Shown here: piece after piece, positions 26,701-35,725 of the stretch | How positions within the stretch are numbered: position 1 is the first letter of the stretch | How the letters are laid out: each line of letters opens with the position of its first letter | Assembly: GCA_013433145.1 (NCBI GenBank) | Contig: CM024175.1 | Location: forward strand, 11,912,914 to 11,976,913 | From: Ascaris suum | Lineage: Eukaryota; Nematoda; Chromadorea; Rhabditida; Ascarididae | DNA: 64,000 bases | Direction of reading: 5' to 3' | Position numbers and translations under genes: made by a program | The notes under the pieces: model-generated | Told to the model about the DNA's origin: nothing | Database searches by the model: none | What the model saw: only the letters and a program-made list of their open reading frames with translations

Positions 26701-27884
26701 ATAATATAACAGGAGGCACGAAACTTTATGAAGAAAGCAACCATTATAAAATGGATGTAAATAGCGATTATCAATTCAATGAATGATAGAGAAAGTGGAT
26801 TCTTACTTCCAAACGCAAATGGCTCAAATTTGCAAAAGGACTCCGCATACTCTGATGGAAAACTTTGATTACTGTTGAGGCTGAAACTGTTTTCCAATAA
26901 CTTTCATCATTCGGTGGAGTTTATTTTGAAAACATAAGAAATGTGCTCTCTTCGCATTTTGTTTTGCAGCAATATCCACCTAAAAATGCAATTTTAGACG
27001 CATGAATAATGAAATGCGCAGCTATGTGAGGGAGTCCAACAACAGCATATTAAAAAAAATTTTTTCCCCCTTGATTACACAGTTCTCCGTAATTTTTACC
27101 GCTGCTATTCCAAATCACAACTCTGAAATAATGGAAGTGGAGATGCCTGTTTTCCATTCAGGCTCCTAGTTTCCCCTCTAGCAGCAACACTGCAGCACAT
27201 CGAAAGATATCGTTTGGCGGTCTTTTTTTCTTAATTTCAAACCTCCAGTTGTTCTCATGAATGTTTTGGTGTTAGACAATACTAGGATTCTAGATGCCCT
27301 TTTGGGAATCCAGTTCTGACATGAGGCTTATATAATGGTGGTCAACACTGTAGAAAACTCCCGTTAAAGAAGACTTTCTGGTAGAAGGAACCTGACGAAC
27401 TGGCGCTTTTATTCGGGAGGGGATATACAATAAAACTGCATGCATCAAAATAAAACAAACCTACCCTTTCTAAACGTTTTGTGCCGTCGACGACACTGAC
27501 GATTCTCATATTCTTATAACTGGCGTAGAATCTGAATTCTAACGAGCAATTCGCAAGTTTGAGAGAGGCCGTTCTTCTTTTCGGGTCCGTGATGCGCACC
27601 TAAAACCTTCCAAACAGAAGGCATTTTGCAAAATGAAACAGAATGCAAAACATCGACAGCTTCCACTTCATCACAGTGAGTGCCGTGTAATAGGAGGAAA
27701 GCCCATGCAAGGCTGCCTGAGCCAGAAATTCCTGAGTGCACGTACAACTTCGAATACCTGAATACAACTTTGGGTACCTGCAGACATGTGTAGACAGCGT
27801 AGAGATTGACGGCGTAGGTCAAGAATTTCCCAACCAGCTTCTGGATGCTGGATGACCCACTCACAGAATTCCACGGATAAGGCG
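8567..27884 (-). CDS. USP37-like ubiquitin carboxyl-terminal hydrolase, gene model (C terminus not found)
   Basis: The model is a chain of minus-strand exons: 27758-27884, 27465-27599, 25990-26158, about 25001-25117, 24612-24744, possibly one near 22.4-22.57 kb, 21223-21337, 19164-19685, 16734-16823, 16517-16654, 15351-15392, 15094-15109, 14695-14852, 13364-13499, 12479-12591, 10386-10758 and 8567-8767. From 19685 down to 8567 reading phase agrees at each join; between 24.6 and 21.3 kb one exon is needed to reconcile phase. The catalytic part has the order expected of a cysteine-type USP: Cys box FTNVGNTCYMNAVLQSL, DACEFLLEFLKQLKD, CxxC (CNRC), second CxxC (CNVC), then LPKCLIVVLKRYEYN. This order, and a PH-like N-terminal region, fit the USP37/26/29 branch from memory. 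USPs remove ubiquitin from substrates; USP37 acts in the cell cycle. The His box (GHY) was not found between 1 and 10 kb. Confidence 0.8.
10386..10758 (-). CDS. USP catalytic domain, LKRY exon and acidic insert
   Basis: The acceptor is AGTTTTGCAG and the donor CAG|GTTTAA. One base then 124 codons. It starts CLIVVLKRYEYN and continues to a basic beta-rich segment (KVAIPLRIRL). It then leaves the conserved core and ends with an acidic Ser-rich tail (DSDEASVASDEEQ). USP37 also has a long insert carrying ubiquitin-interacting motifs at this point. The acidic tail is reminiscent of that, but I cannot show a full UIM. Confidence 0.85.
12479..12591 (-). CDS. USP catalytic domain, second CxxC exon
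   Basis: It encodes CVEHRCNVCHSK, containing the second zinc-binding pair (CNVC), and ends FTKLP plus two bases of Lys. The donor is AA|GTATGT. The next exon continues CLIVVLKRYEYN, so the join gives LPKCLIVVLKRY, a hallmark USP segment. The acceptor could be GTAGAG (start 12591, phase 0, used here) or the stronger TTGCAG (start 12610), which would need a two-base overhang from upstream. Confidence 0.85.
13364..13499 (-). CDS. USP catalytic domain, first CxxC and palm exon
   Basis: The exon begins one base into the Arg codon and reads CNQLNASTRKRNSIGNECVS, then NLEDFQLKPFVEKVFDENRK. Joined to the previous exon it gives HTIVCNRC, the first CxxC of the zinc ribbon. The donor is CAG|GTTATG. The acceptor (CTCATTGAG) is weak, but it is the only one that keeps frame and phase. 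Confidence 0.75.
14695..14852 (-). CDS. USP catalytic domain, QDAxEFL exon
   Basis: The acceptor is AACATTTTAG and the donor CG|GTCTTT. It encodes DACEFLLEFLKQLKD, the conserved helix after the Cys box, and ends NFDFELEHTIVCN with a split Arg codon. The following exon completes CNRC, the first zinc-binding Cys pair. Length and order fit the USP family closely. Confidence 0.85.
15094..15109 (-). CDS. Candidate 16-bp microexon of the USP domain
   Basis: An excellent acceptor (TTTTTTGCAATTTTTAG) and a CAG|GTTAGC donor bracket 16 bases that encode DYAKQ. The next exon starts DACEFL, so the join reads DYAKQDACEFL, matching the family pattern (G/D)Y-x-Q-DA-x-EFL. A longer alternative, from a CCTTCCAG acceptor at about 15165, encodes more residues upstream but breaks phase with the previous exon. 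Confidence 0.5.
15351..15392 (-). CDS. USP catalytic domain, short exon (edges uncertain)
   Basis: The acceptor TTTCTGAG and donor CCCC|GTAAGG give a 42-bp exon encoding KFDSGGRYTKLKT, with phase matching both neighbours. The same frame is open further upstream to about 15.47 kb, so the exon may be longer. An alternative in another frame (PRKVLEALERWIIIF, 15271 to about 15356) also meets phase, from a weaker acceptor. This is the least certain part of the catalytic core. Confidence 0.4.
16517..16654 (-). CDS. USP catalytic domain, Cys box exon
   Basis: The acceptor TTAACTGTTGCAG leads directly into FTNVGNTCYMNAVLQSL, the Cys box of ubiquitin-specific proteases. The Cys in GNTCYMN is the expected nucleophile, and the Asn and Gln around it that support the oxyanion hole are present. 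The donor is CTAG|GTTCTT. The frame stays open past the donor, which would mislead a purely ORF-based annotation. Confidence 0.9.
16734..16823 (-). CDS. USP-like gene, exon just before the Cys box
   Basis: The acceptor is CTTACAG and the donor AAAAG|GTAAGG. It encodes SSYSPPCPDGSSLFARVV and ends VFQK plus two bases of the Arg codon completed in the next exon, giving VFQKR-FTNVGNTCYMN. Phase is exact. Confidence 0.75.
19164..19685 (-). CDS. USP-like gene, long disordered linker exon
   Basis: This is the longest exon of the model, 522 bp, with a TTTCTTTTAG acceptor and GG|GTAAGG donor. It encodes 173 complete codons of mostly polar sequence, Ser/Asp/Glu-rich at first and then strongly basic near the end (TRMKRMRKVESINDALI), followed by Ser/Asp-rich DFSESDV. 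This looks like an unstructured regulatory linker, as USP37 has between its N-terminal domain and catalytic core. Plus-strand open frames over the same interval are shadows. Confidence 0.65.
21223..21337 (-). CDS. USP-like gene, linker exon
   Basis: Strong acceptor (CCTTCTGTTGCAG) and strong donor (AAAG|GTTAGT). Two bases in and two out. It encodes a Cys/Pro-containing stretch, DAKWRSRCSCPPSSVAITPA, ending in an acidic segment EYEENE. No known domain. The phase fits the next exon at 19685. Confidence 0.5.
21868..21925. repeat. Two-copy direct repeat, about 30-bp unit
   Basis: The unit GAATGAACAGCAATAATATG occurs twice, about 30 bp apart, inside an intron of the USP-like gene. The copies are nearly identical, implying a recent local duplication. 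Confidence 0.8.
22370..22574 (-). CDS. Possible extra linker exon
   Basis: The minus-strand frame from an ACGTAG acceptor reads LLHTEWFLEKSEILSNRPID and stays open to 22367. An exon with a one-base start and one-base end is needed somewhere between 24.6 and 21.3 kb to keep phase, and this start fits. No convincing donor is seen, so this is only a candidate. Confidence 0.25.
22697..22731. repeat. G-rich low-complexity tract
   Basis: Runs of G interrupted by single A residues. Similar purine-only or pyrimidine-only tracts occur near 14.46-14.49, 36.03, 39.0 and 43.99 kb. They lie outside the exons I call. Confidence 0.8.
22885..22905. repeat. Poly(A) run of about 21 bases
   Basis: A pure A run in intronic sequence; a second lies at about 25420-25440. 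They may mark retroposed tails, but I see no recognisable element upstream of either. Confidence 0.7.
24612..24744 (-). CDS. USP-like gene, linker exon
   Basis: Very good signals: acceptor ACTGTTTTAG and donor TC|GTGAGT. Two bases in, 43 codons, two bases out. It encodes DEGCMVRPHMLRSLLNVDNG followed by a basic, Thr/Ala-containing segment. No domain is recognised; it sits between the PH-like region and the catalytic domain. Confidence 0.55.
25001..25117 (-). CDS. USP-like gene, linker exon (edges uncertain)
   Basis: An open frame from a CATGCCAG acceptor reads CKILIWKTGAVDAYRKLITF and continues with acidic and aromatic residues (DATDFEQETFGMEAVWD). Phase fits the one-base overhang of the previous exon. 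The donor is unclear: GGATG|GTCGCT satisfies phase but is a weak site, and the frame stays open further to about 24.9 kb. Confidence 0.45.
25990..26158 (-). CDS. USP-like gene, PH-like region exon 2
   Basis: The acceptor is ATTTGCAG and the donor AAAAAAG|GTACAT. Phase 0 in, one base out. It contains a beta-rich stretch followed by NAEIVEVTAANAQDMAMIF and a Lys/Gln-rich helix. The strand-then-helix ending is what closes a PH-like fold, and its position fits the equivalent segment of the USP37 N-terminal domain. Antisense open frames over this interval are shadows. Confidence 0.6.
27465..27599 (-). CDS. USP-like gene, PH-like region exon 1
   Basis: The acceptor is GGTTTTAG and the donor AGG|GTAGGT, giving exactly 45 codons, phase 0 at both ends. 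The sequence begins VRITDPKRRTASLKLANCSL and alternates short hydrophobic strands with basic turns. Together with the next exon it resembles the N-terminal PH-like domain of USP37 in length and strand pattern. That assignment is inference from memory. Confidence 0.6.
27758..27884 (-). CDS. USP-like gene, upstream exon
   Basis: The acceptor is TTTGTATTCAG and the donor CAG|GTATTC. The open frame contains EFCEWVIQHPEAGWEILDLR. It starts with one base of a split codon and ends on a complete codon, matching the phase of the next exon at 27599. No motif is recognised. An earlier GT (at 27777) could also be used, but it breaks phase with the next exon. Whether this exon belongs to the USP-like gene or to a separate upstream gene is not settled. 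Confidence 0.5.
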
Positions 27885-27973
27885 CTGAATACAAATGTAC
27901 GATCCCCTCATAAGAGACAAATTCATCCTACAGATTCCCCAAGTTGGGCTTGTGAATGGTTGACTTTTAGGAG

Positions 27974-28256
27974 ATGCTCACCAAAAATGCGATTTCTGAC
28001 AAATCGGAAAGTTCGCCAATGTCACTGTTAGAAGAACTGAGTGCTGGAATTAAGAAATCAAAGCGTGTGGGATTTCTTAAAATCTGGACGTCGTGGCGTG
28101 GCAAAAAATATATCCTTAGTGAGAAACGCCAAAACCTCACATGAGCGCCGAGTCTCAAAAACGGAATTTGGGTATATTCGAATGCCGCCAAAAGAATGTC
28201 TCAACACACCCAAGAAGGCCACTATTAAATCTGTTCTAATTGAGAGGTATGACAAG
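27974..28256 (+). CDS. Candidate two-exon plus-strand gene start
   Basis: An ATG at 27974 lies three bases after a GACTTTTAG acceptor. In nematodes that arrangement is typical of spliced-leader trans-splicing. The first exon (27974-28064) contains SPMSLLEELSAGIKKSKR, a short amphipathic basic helix loosely like WH2 or formin DAD tails. A 55-bp intron (GTGTGG to CCTTAG) would join it to 28120-28256, which encodes SKTEFGYIRMPPKECLNTPK and ends at AAG|GTAATA with consistent phase. It overlaps a competing minus-strand exon (27982-28043), so strand is unresolved. Confidence 0.4.
27982..28043 (-). CDS. Competing minus-strand exon candidate
   Basis: The acceptor TTAATTCCAG and donor TTG|GTGAGC give a 62-bp exon. 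Read with two bases left over, it joins in phase both the exon ending at 30405 and the exon starting at 27884. Splice signals are good, but the plus-strand reading of the same bases looks more protein-like. Confidence 0.3.
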
Positions 28257-28812
28257 GTAATATCAGTGTCATGCTACACCCACACTATTCATTTGCACGC
28301 ATTATCAAAGACCTGTGCAGCTGTAAGATCTGAAAAGTCAATAGATTGAGTTCAAACTTGTCATGTGCTTTTCTCTGTATTTCATGCGACCTTTCTTGCC
28401 AACCAGAAGTGGTCGATACTGTCCTTCAGCATTCCAATGCTGAGTGCTTGATTGATCAGAGAGTTACATGCAGCTTTGTCCAATAATTTTTACATCTTCG
28501 TTCTTCTGATGTCTGTGACGGGATGGATTTTGACTATACCACCCTCTAGACAACTCAGCGTAGGCATGATAAGGCGTGAACTAAAGAATCCCTCTGGCAC
28601 CTGGTTTGACTAGAATTGAGCTATAGGATTTCGGTAATTCGGTAATAAGTTCTATACCCCTGGATGACAGCGAGTTGAATGACACTGTTTTTCTCATCAC
28701 GCCATATTCAACGCTATCCCCCTATACTTATTCCTCGAACCTTTATTCCGCAAGTAAATTATAGAACACTCAAAACGCAGAAGCAGCCGGCGTCAATTAA
28801 ATACACTCACAG

Positions 28813-28906
28813 ATTTCTCGAGGTCGAAATGAGCGCTGAGACGGTGTCAACAGGAATTGATGGTGATACACACGGAAAAAAACTGAAGGTTACCAGCTCT
28901 CGATAA
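28813..28906 (+). CDS. Possible terminal exon, unknown protein
   Basis: The acceptor ACACTCACAG opens a frame reading FLEVEMSAETVSTGIDGDTH and then a basic tail ending at TAA. Its phase does not match the exon ending at 28256, so a linking exon would be needed. Confidence 0.3.
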
Positions 28907-29608
28907 ATTACTTCAGTTGGGATAAAGAAATACTGAATTAAATTCAGTGTCAATGAAATCAACAAAAAATATAAAACATGCTATTAGATCCAACTTAAAC
29001 CGGCACAATTCCCGCGATTCTAGGCCGAAAATGCGCTAATGAACTTCAGAGCTCGGAACTATATGGACCCCGCAAACTTTCAGAACCTGTTCTTCTATTT
29101 CCGACTTCCACAGCGGCAACCAACATGGGTAACTATATTCAAGGACACGACGATCGCAAGCAACTGGAGCCTTCCTCGTTCAATGGAGCTGTACCGAATT
29201 GTCGGTATAATGTAACTGACCGCATGATACGCCTTCGTTCATGAGCGACTCAAGATGAGTCTTCTAATGCATACATTTATGAGCGATCACTTCAAAACCT
29301 TGGAACGAATTTCTACTGCCAGAAATCGCTTATTGTTGTGGTTTTATTTTGATATTTGTTAGTGTTGCTGAGTTAAAAAATGTATTTTACTGAAACTTCC
29401 TTTGCATGGAATTCAGTCATAATTTTATATTGCAACTTGTCTAGTGAAATAAGCGGATTTGAAATTTATAAAACGTTGTGTGCTTTTTTTAACCATAGGC
29501 ATTTGTATTTAACGAAAGCTCTGCCCTTCACAACCTTCCCCTGCTGAAGCAAAACGTGTTCTCAGAATTTTCCACTTTTATTAGTGAATTTTCTGAGAAT
29601 TGCCATTA

Positions 29609-29875
29609 ACGCAGTCAGAACTTACGGCTATTAATTATTATTTCAAAGAACATATTGGTGAGTTTAAAGAGCATTCCTTACTGACTCCTATAAAATCATA
29701 CATGCATGTGGAGCTGAATGAAATAGACTGCATCAGCGTAATCAGATATTTGGAAAACCCGCAGCTAAATAGTTCGGTGACAGGCGGCTTTATGGAGATG
29801 GGGAGTAAATTTGCATCGGTATCTTTTCCAGAGCAACAACCATATACAGCCGCGTACGACAAGGCACTTTCCTAA
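29609..29875 (+). CDS. Open frame, possible exon
   Basis: The acceptor-like ATTAACGCAG is followed by an 88-codon frame reading SELTAINYYFKEHIGEFKEH and ending in TAA. A perfect donor (G|GTGAGT) lies inside it, so a real exon might end after only about 50 bases. No motif is recognised. Confidence 0.25.
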   Translation, partial: TQSELTAINYYFKEHIGEFKEHSLLTPIKSYMHVELNEIDCISVIRYLENPQLNSSVTGGFMEMGSKFASVSFPEQQPYTAAYDKALS

Positions 29876-30404
29876 CACTACCTATGCTGCAGCCCTAGAA
29901 TGACTTAGTCTCACTCATGGAGTTGTGGCACATCTTGCAAAACAAATGACGATGAATAGAGAAATGAAAGCAAAACACAACTCAGCATGTTATGGCTTTT
30001 CGTGTGACTGCTCACGTAACACTACACTTATTGTATGCCCTCAGAAAAGCGGTAGCTTTTTCTTGAGGGCAACTCTGTGTTCCATCCTGCACTGTTCAGG
30101 TACCGTTCTATTTTCTCGAAATTTGTAATCGGACGATTAGACTACCCTTCCTTGAACGAAAAGTCCATCATCCATTACAGCTCAACAATGCCAACGGCTC
30201 GGAAAAAAGACTTTCAAGTCATGCTTGACTTTCACCTTCTGCTTCATTCTGCAAGGTCCCAGATAAAAAAAGCGAACTAGATTAATAACGGCGAGGGATC
30301 GGACCTCTTTTCGTATGCCAACCTTTTTACAATGCTAACCTAAGCTTTAGGAAAAACACATCAAAATGTGAAGGATCAGAGACAAAGCAAAGCTTGCTCC
30401 TTAC

Positions 30405-30504
30405 CATGGCACCGAAATCGTAGGTATCCAGCGGCACGGGGGATGCTAGAAGCTCCATGATGGCAGCAGTCTTCGAAGACAGCATGTAACCGGATGAAAC
30501 GTAC
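30405..30504 (-). CDS. Unidentified internal exon
   Basis: The strong acceptor GTTATTTACAG and strong donor ATG|GTAAGG enclose a frame reading GYMLSSKTAAIMELLASPVP and ending LDTYDFGAM. One base in, complete codon out. I do not recognise the family. It could be a 5' exon of the USP-like gene or of a separate minus-strand gene that includes the exon at 40.4 kb. Confidence 0.6.
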
Positions 30505-30877
30505 CTGTAAATAACATAATTGTGACAAAATTTGACGACTGTCATATGATATTGCTGAGACGGCGGAAGACGCTGCTAGAGGAAAAAGACAAACCGCACA
30601 TTTCGTGCTAACGGTATCGTACGCAGAAAGGGAGACGGCGACATCAAATGAGGTGATATTGGGAAATATGGGTAGGGAGGAGCAGATGAAGTCGGAACGT
30701 TTATCCCCTTGCGCGCACAGACGGAAGCCAAATGGATGATGGAAAGCCGGTATGTGAAGATATATACATCCTCAGCTTTGCTAACAACGACAGCTACAAT
30801 TGTATAATTTGGAGTTTCCTGGTAGTGAACGCTTCCTGTCATTCACTCATTCACCTTGCTTTGCTCCCCTGTCCCAG

Positions 30878-31922
30878 AAAAAGCTGTTGTGCATGCCGCA
30901 ACCCACCAAGATATTCTTCTTCAGTCGCAAAAAACATGCAGCGCCAAAAAGGTGAGAAAAACGGAGGAAATTCTGAAGAAGCGATTCACTGCCGCCTCAC
31001 GCCTCGAAACGTCCAATCATCCTGCCTCCGGCAATTCCATTCCTCACGATCACAGCCAACTCCCACGCGACAATCACCAGAATTGCACTTAACTTTATTC
31101 TGCTGGCCTTTTCAGAAGACCTCTTCAGTACATTCCCAGAGTCTCATGTTTTGCCCCGATTTACTCACGACCTAAGCGCACCAGTGCTCTCCTTACAAAA
31201 TGGTTACTGGCAGGAGCGCGTATTAAGACGGCAGCTCGGCAAAATCTGCTAAATTTTCTTCACTTTCTGTTGACATTGCATTGCTGCCTATCCCTACCAA
31301 CACTCAAATTAAATTCTATGCCCTCATGTTTCAAAATCTCAGAAACATGGTTTCTTGCGCCTCTGCCCACGAAAACTCTTGTCGGTGGACTCCGACCGCA
31401 ATTTCAGCATCCAAAACACTGCGATCAAAATGATCGATTGAACAATTTAAGCGAAAAAACAGTACAGCAGTTAAACTGCAGAATACACGATGAAAGAAGA
31501 CAACTGCACGCGAGTGATACCTCGAAACGAAAAACCATAGGAAATGTAAAAATGCCTATCAGCGGAAGAAACAAATGCTTGAGATGTGCTTTGATCTAAT
31601 CAACAAGTTGCGAGGCTTCTGCTGCAGTAATCGAGTGCTAAGTTTTACGCCGACAGTGTGAATTTTTTGAATACAAATCAGCTTTGGTTCAACCTGCTCT
31701 GCAGATGTCGATCCTTCCACAAGTGGCACCCACTCACCCAAGAAAAGCGATGCTCATGATGCACTTGAGACGTCACAGCTATTGTCACCTCTAGAAAATG
31801 CTTTGGCGAGCTTAAGTACCAGTTATAATGAGGAACGTTGTGCATCATCGGATATTTCGCCACACAGCGGAATTCACCACTCAGCTCAAACGACTGCATT
31901 CTTCAATAAACTTAGCAGCTGA
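30878..31922 (+). CDS. Unidentified plus-strand gene, 3' part
   Basis: There are four candidate exons: 30878-30951 (CCTGTCCCAG acceptor, AAG|GTGAGA donor, sequence EKAVVHAATHQDILLQSQKT), 31116-31219 (CCTTTTCAG acceptor, DLFSTFPESHVLPRFTHDLS), 31563-31606 (KKQMLEMCFDLIN) and 31682-31922, ending at TGA. The last three join in phase. The first ends on a complete codon while the second needs a one-base overhang, so an exon is missing or an edge is wrong. The last exon is Ser/Thr-rich (SADVDPSTSGTHSPKKSDAH) and looks disordered. No domain is recognised. The upstream plus-strand exons at 28 kb may belong to the same gene. Confidence 0.45.
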
Positions 31923-33340
31923 CCCATAAATAGTATTAGCTCTATAAAGACCTCGCTGAGTATTCCGGGTTGCTTCTAGTTAGGACAGTAACTTGTTAAG
32001 ATCCTGCGTTCTACTCACTAACTTTACAAGGTAACTGCAATATGCTGCAGACAAAGAATTTAGTTGGTTTCCCAGGAAATTTTCACAGGTTATTCAAGCA
32101 TTCCTAGATGTGATAGCCTCGTAGTGATATTCCTTAGACTGGGGAAATAAACTCTTATAAGTCAGTGCCTGCTTTCTATAGCGAATTCATTCCTCATATT
32201 TTTTTATTCAATATTCCAAGCTAATTCTATTGCTCCTTTGAAATGTGATCATATTTTCCGACTTAGCTGGTCTAGTCAGACGAGAAGGTAAAGGAGGAGA
32301 TCGGGGATTTAAAAAGAATAAAGAATAACGAAGAAAAAGCTAAATGGAAAATTCGTAATCTCGAATAGGAAGGAAGTTCATAAACAGGTTTAAATGTGCG
32401 TGGAAGCTCGCAGAGAAGTATTTCCCCATATGGCAATTGAAAATACAAGCGCAACAAGCACAGCGAAATCTAAGACTGAGTTCACAAAAAGATGTCGGCA
32501 TTATCAAAAACTTGATTGACCGCCGCATTCGGCTAACAAACGGAATGACAAAGCAAAAGGTGAAAAGAGATAATGCGTACGCAAAACAGGAACAACAGGA
32601 GACACTAGAAATAAATGCGAACATAGTGTGACGTAAATATAATGTAGTTTACAAGAATAAGATGCACATAAGAAAAATAACGAGGATAAAATATTCAACC
32701 GGCAAAGGCAACAAAAGAATGAAATAAGCATCGGCAGAAATGTGAACACGAGAAGGCTGGGAGCGAGCGTTCTGTAACCAACACAAAAAACAAAACGATC
32801 ACCCCTTGCCGTGCACAAATAACGCACCTCCGGAGCGGAAAAAATCATCGTAAACACTGCACCGAAACTCCGATAATTTTTATCCGTTTGGATGCCTGGA
32901 TTGAATATAGCAACTTCGATGACGCTCAGAGAACATTAAGATCTAAATGCATTCGTTGCACATGCTACCTAGGAATACAAACTCCTTCGATTTTAACATT
33001 CACCACATTCCTATGCATTGGAATGCTTCTGAACACCCTCACAATCCTCATTATTGCCACCCAAGCAACAAGCATTTGCAAACATTTCCCAAGCTCCGAT
33101 GCCACCGTTTGCGTAATGCCACCGCCCTATGCAAGCTGCTGCATTCGTTATAGTTATTGAGCGCTCATGCACAAAGAACATAAATGTGGCGGCAGGCTGT
33201 GGCACTGCGATAAAGTAGATTTGCCGCCAAAATGAAGAGAATACAACTTTGCTCTACGGAAGCTCCACCATGGACGAACTGATCTGTGTGATTAATCATT
33301 TGGTATAAAGTTATCACGACATATAAGGTGAGGAAGAAAA

Positions 33341-33532
33341 GTGGAATTTCCTTCTGAAGTCGACAAAAAGCGTACAAATTCGTGTGCTATAGTTCAGAAA
33401 AACGCCGTGCCAGGGGATAACTCACTGGAGAAGGGAAACACTGGCATTACGGGAGTACTTCGGGCAATCAGTTCAGCTGAAAAGTCAGATATGTTTGAAA
33501 CAGAAACGTTTCGGTTACATGATTCTTCAAAG
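33341..33532 (+). CDS. Possible exon, unknown protein
   Basis: A 64-codon plus-strand frame with good composition, including GNTGITGVLRAISSAEKSDM, ends at AAG|GTTTCG. The acceptor is unclear. No motif is recognised, and its relation to the neighbouring plus-strand gene is unknown. Confidence 0.35.
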
Positions 33533-34387
33533 GTTTCGTTCTATATGGCAACGTGGTAGTGGCTCACACGGTTCCCTAAACGGCCCGCTGAGCACTGACG
33601 CAACTTCTGCAAGAGAGTGTTCAAAGTCTTGGCTGATACAATCCGCAGTGGAGCTTCACTTTCGTATTTAATAAGGCCTGGTTGTTGCAACGTGAACGCT
33701 GCTCAGCAGGACCTTGGAAGAGGAATGCAAACAGCGACAAGACTCGCTGACAATACCCACTGCGATGAACCCATTGAGTGAAAGATGCTCAGTCTCCGCC
33801 AATATTTGTCTTCGGCAGCAGTAGACCGGTAATCGTGGACTGATCACTTTTTGCAGGGCGAAAACGGTGACGTTATTTAATTCCTGCAATGGCGTATATT
33901 GCCAGCAACCAAGCCGTCGTCCCTAAAGTGCTAGCACCTGCTCATTTTTTGTGATTGATAAATTCTCATTTATATCTATTAAGTTCTGGAGCAGGTGAGG
34001 TTCATGGCATCTTAACGAAACATAAATTTCCTTTCATGGGAGGCATATTAGACTTGTGGCCGTCCACTGCAGTTCGTGCAACGGTTTCAGTCTCTGAAAA
34101 GAGAATTCTGCATGATGCGATTTGGGACTGACAGCGAGTGGTCCGCCAGTGGTTGCAGGGCATGCACTTGCAAAAGGCGAACTAGATTAAGCAAACCTCA
34201 TCTGAAAGCGATAGTCGGCGTTTGAGATTTTGTGCATAGACTGCCTCTAACTCGAACTTGCTCAGAAGATAGTGTGTATGCATCGGTCGCCAAAGACAAT
34301 TTCCCCACAATTTCCCCAAATACGTTGTCGCCGTTTCACTTGAAGATAAGAAAAAAAAACAGAGACTGTTGCGCATGCTGTGGTGTA

Positions 34388-34472
34388 AGAATTGATACCT
34401 TAGCGCAGCGTGCTTAAGCAGATCCGCATCGGTCCAAAAAAAAACAGAATTGGTACTTTAGCGCAGCATGCA
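34388..34472. repeat. Interrupted direct repeat, 25-bp copies
   Basis: GAATTGxTACxTTAGCGCAG followed by xTGC occurs at about 34390 and again at about 34448, with three mismatches. The 33 bases between copies include an A-rich run. Confidence 0.75.
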
Positions 34473-34588
34473 ACGGGGACGCGGAATTCTTCAACGAAAT
34501 TACCAACGAGCTTTGGGGTATGCTAAACGTTCTCGTTCAGTTGCTCAGCTTACAATCTGTACGAAGATGACAAAACAGATATCGCAAA

Positions 34589-34882
34589 TTGACAATCGAC
34601 CCGAATGTTGAAAAGCTCATGCCCCAATCTTCGGCAATGGAACCAAATGTTTGTCTATGCCTTGTTCGCGTGGAATGCGTTACTGCGCGACAGCACTCGC
34701 GAATCCTCGTTTTTGCTTCTCCACGAGGCGCGTCCTTCCCTTTGGAAATTGAGCCGATAACTCATCCAACGTCGACACAGACAACCTTTATAACGCAGCT
34801 AATGGGCAATATTGGCAGATGTAATCATAAAGTGCAACATCGAAGGAATTACAATTCACAGTGGGGAACTTTTGAGGAATAA
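34589..34882 (+). CDS. Open frame, possible exon
   Basis: A 97-codon plus-strand frame reading SRILVFASPRGASFPLEIEP in its middle and ending at TAA. Length and composition are moderately protein-like. There is no clear acceptor and no motif. Confidence 0.2.
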   Translation: MTIDPNVEKLMPQSSAMEPNVCLCLVRVECVTARQHSRILVFASPRGASFPLEIEPITHPTSTQTTFITQLMGNIGRCNHKVQHRRNYNSQWGTFEE

Positions 34883-35725
34883 CAGGAGATGGGAAATGAA
34901 GCGACAGAGAAGTGCATGTTGGTTGGTGAGCATGATTTGTCATCTGTGAGTGAAAACAAATGCGAATCGTCCAACATTAAATTAGCGGTATCAAAGTTAT
35001 TTCGGCATGCTATAGATTTTTGAAAACCTCGTTCTTTTCTCATAACTCAAAAAAACTCCAGGCTAGACTGGTGCTGTTCACTGAGCCTTCACCTATCCGT
35101 GAAGGGATAGGTCAACATGAGCTCTCCTGCGCAACAAGCAGAGGCGCATGGTCTTCGTAAAGTCGATGAAAGAGCTGCAAGTGCACATGGTACACATGCA
35201 AACTCGGGGGCTTAGACAGTGATGGAGAGCTCGGTGAGCCCCTCTCATGAGGTGCCTGAGAGAGATAGATAGGCTATTCAGGCGTCGAAATATGGCACTG
35301 AGAAAACAGTCATTCTTCATCCATACGGAGTGGCAGTGAAGGTCGTATGGAGATAATGTGTGCATAATGCGCTACAGTAAAAGTTACAGTCGGCGTATAT
35401 GCCAATAGGACAAAAAAAGGCGAGAACGCTGCAAATCTTCCAGCCCTACATTCTCGCATGTAAAAGATGCAGTCTAGGAAGGACGACACGTAGGCGACAG
35501 CAATCCTTCAATGAAGTGTTCTCGGGAGATCCGGCGTGAGCTCGCCTACGTTTTTTCTTAACACACCGTCAGCATTTCCCTATCCCGCTTGAAAGACTCG
35601 AATTAATTCGCCACGAGGTAGGTCTTAGAGTACAGGAATGCCGACAATCATTTACTAGCCTGCTGTTTATCCGAAGCGTCGAAGCAGTAAGGCTGGCTGA
35701 TATTTCATCGCCTCGTGTTTTTCAG

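Noticed and set aside
32279..32640. Lys/Glu-rich coiled-coil-like frames on the plus strand
   Set aside because: Composition recalls LINE ORF1 coiled coils, but frames are broken, purine-rich DNA explains the charge pattern, and no conserved block is present.
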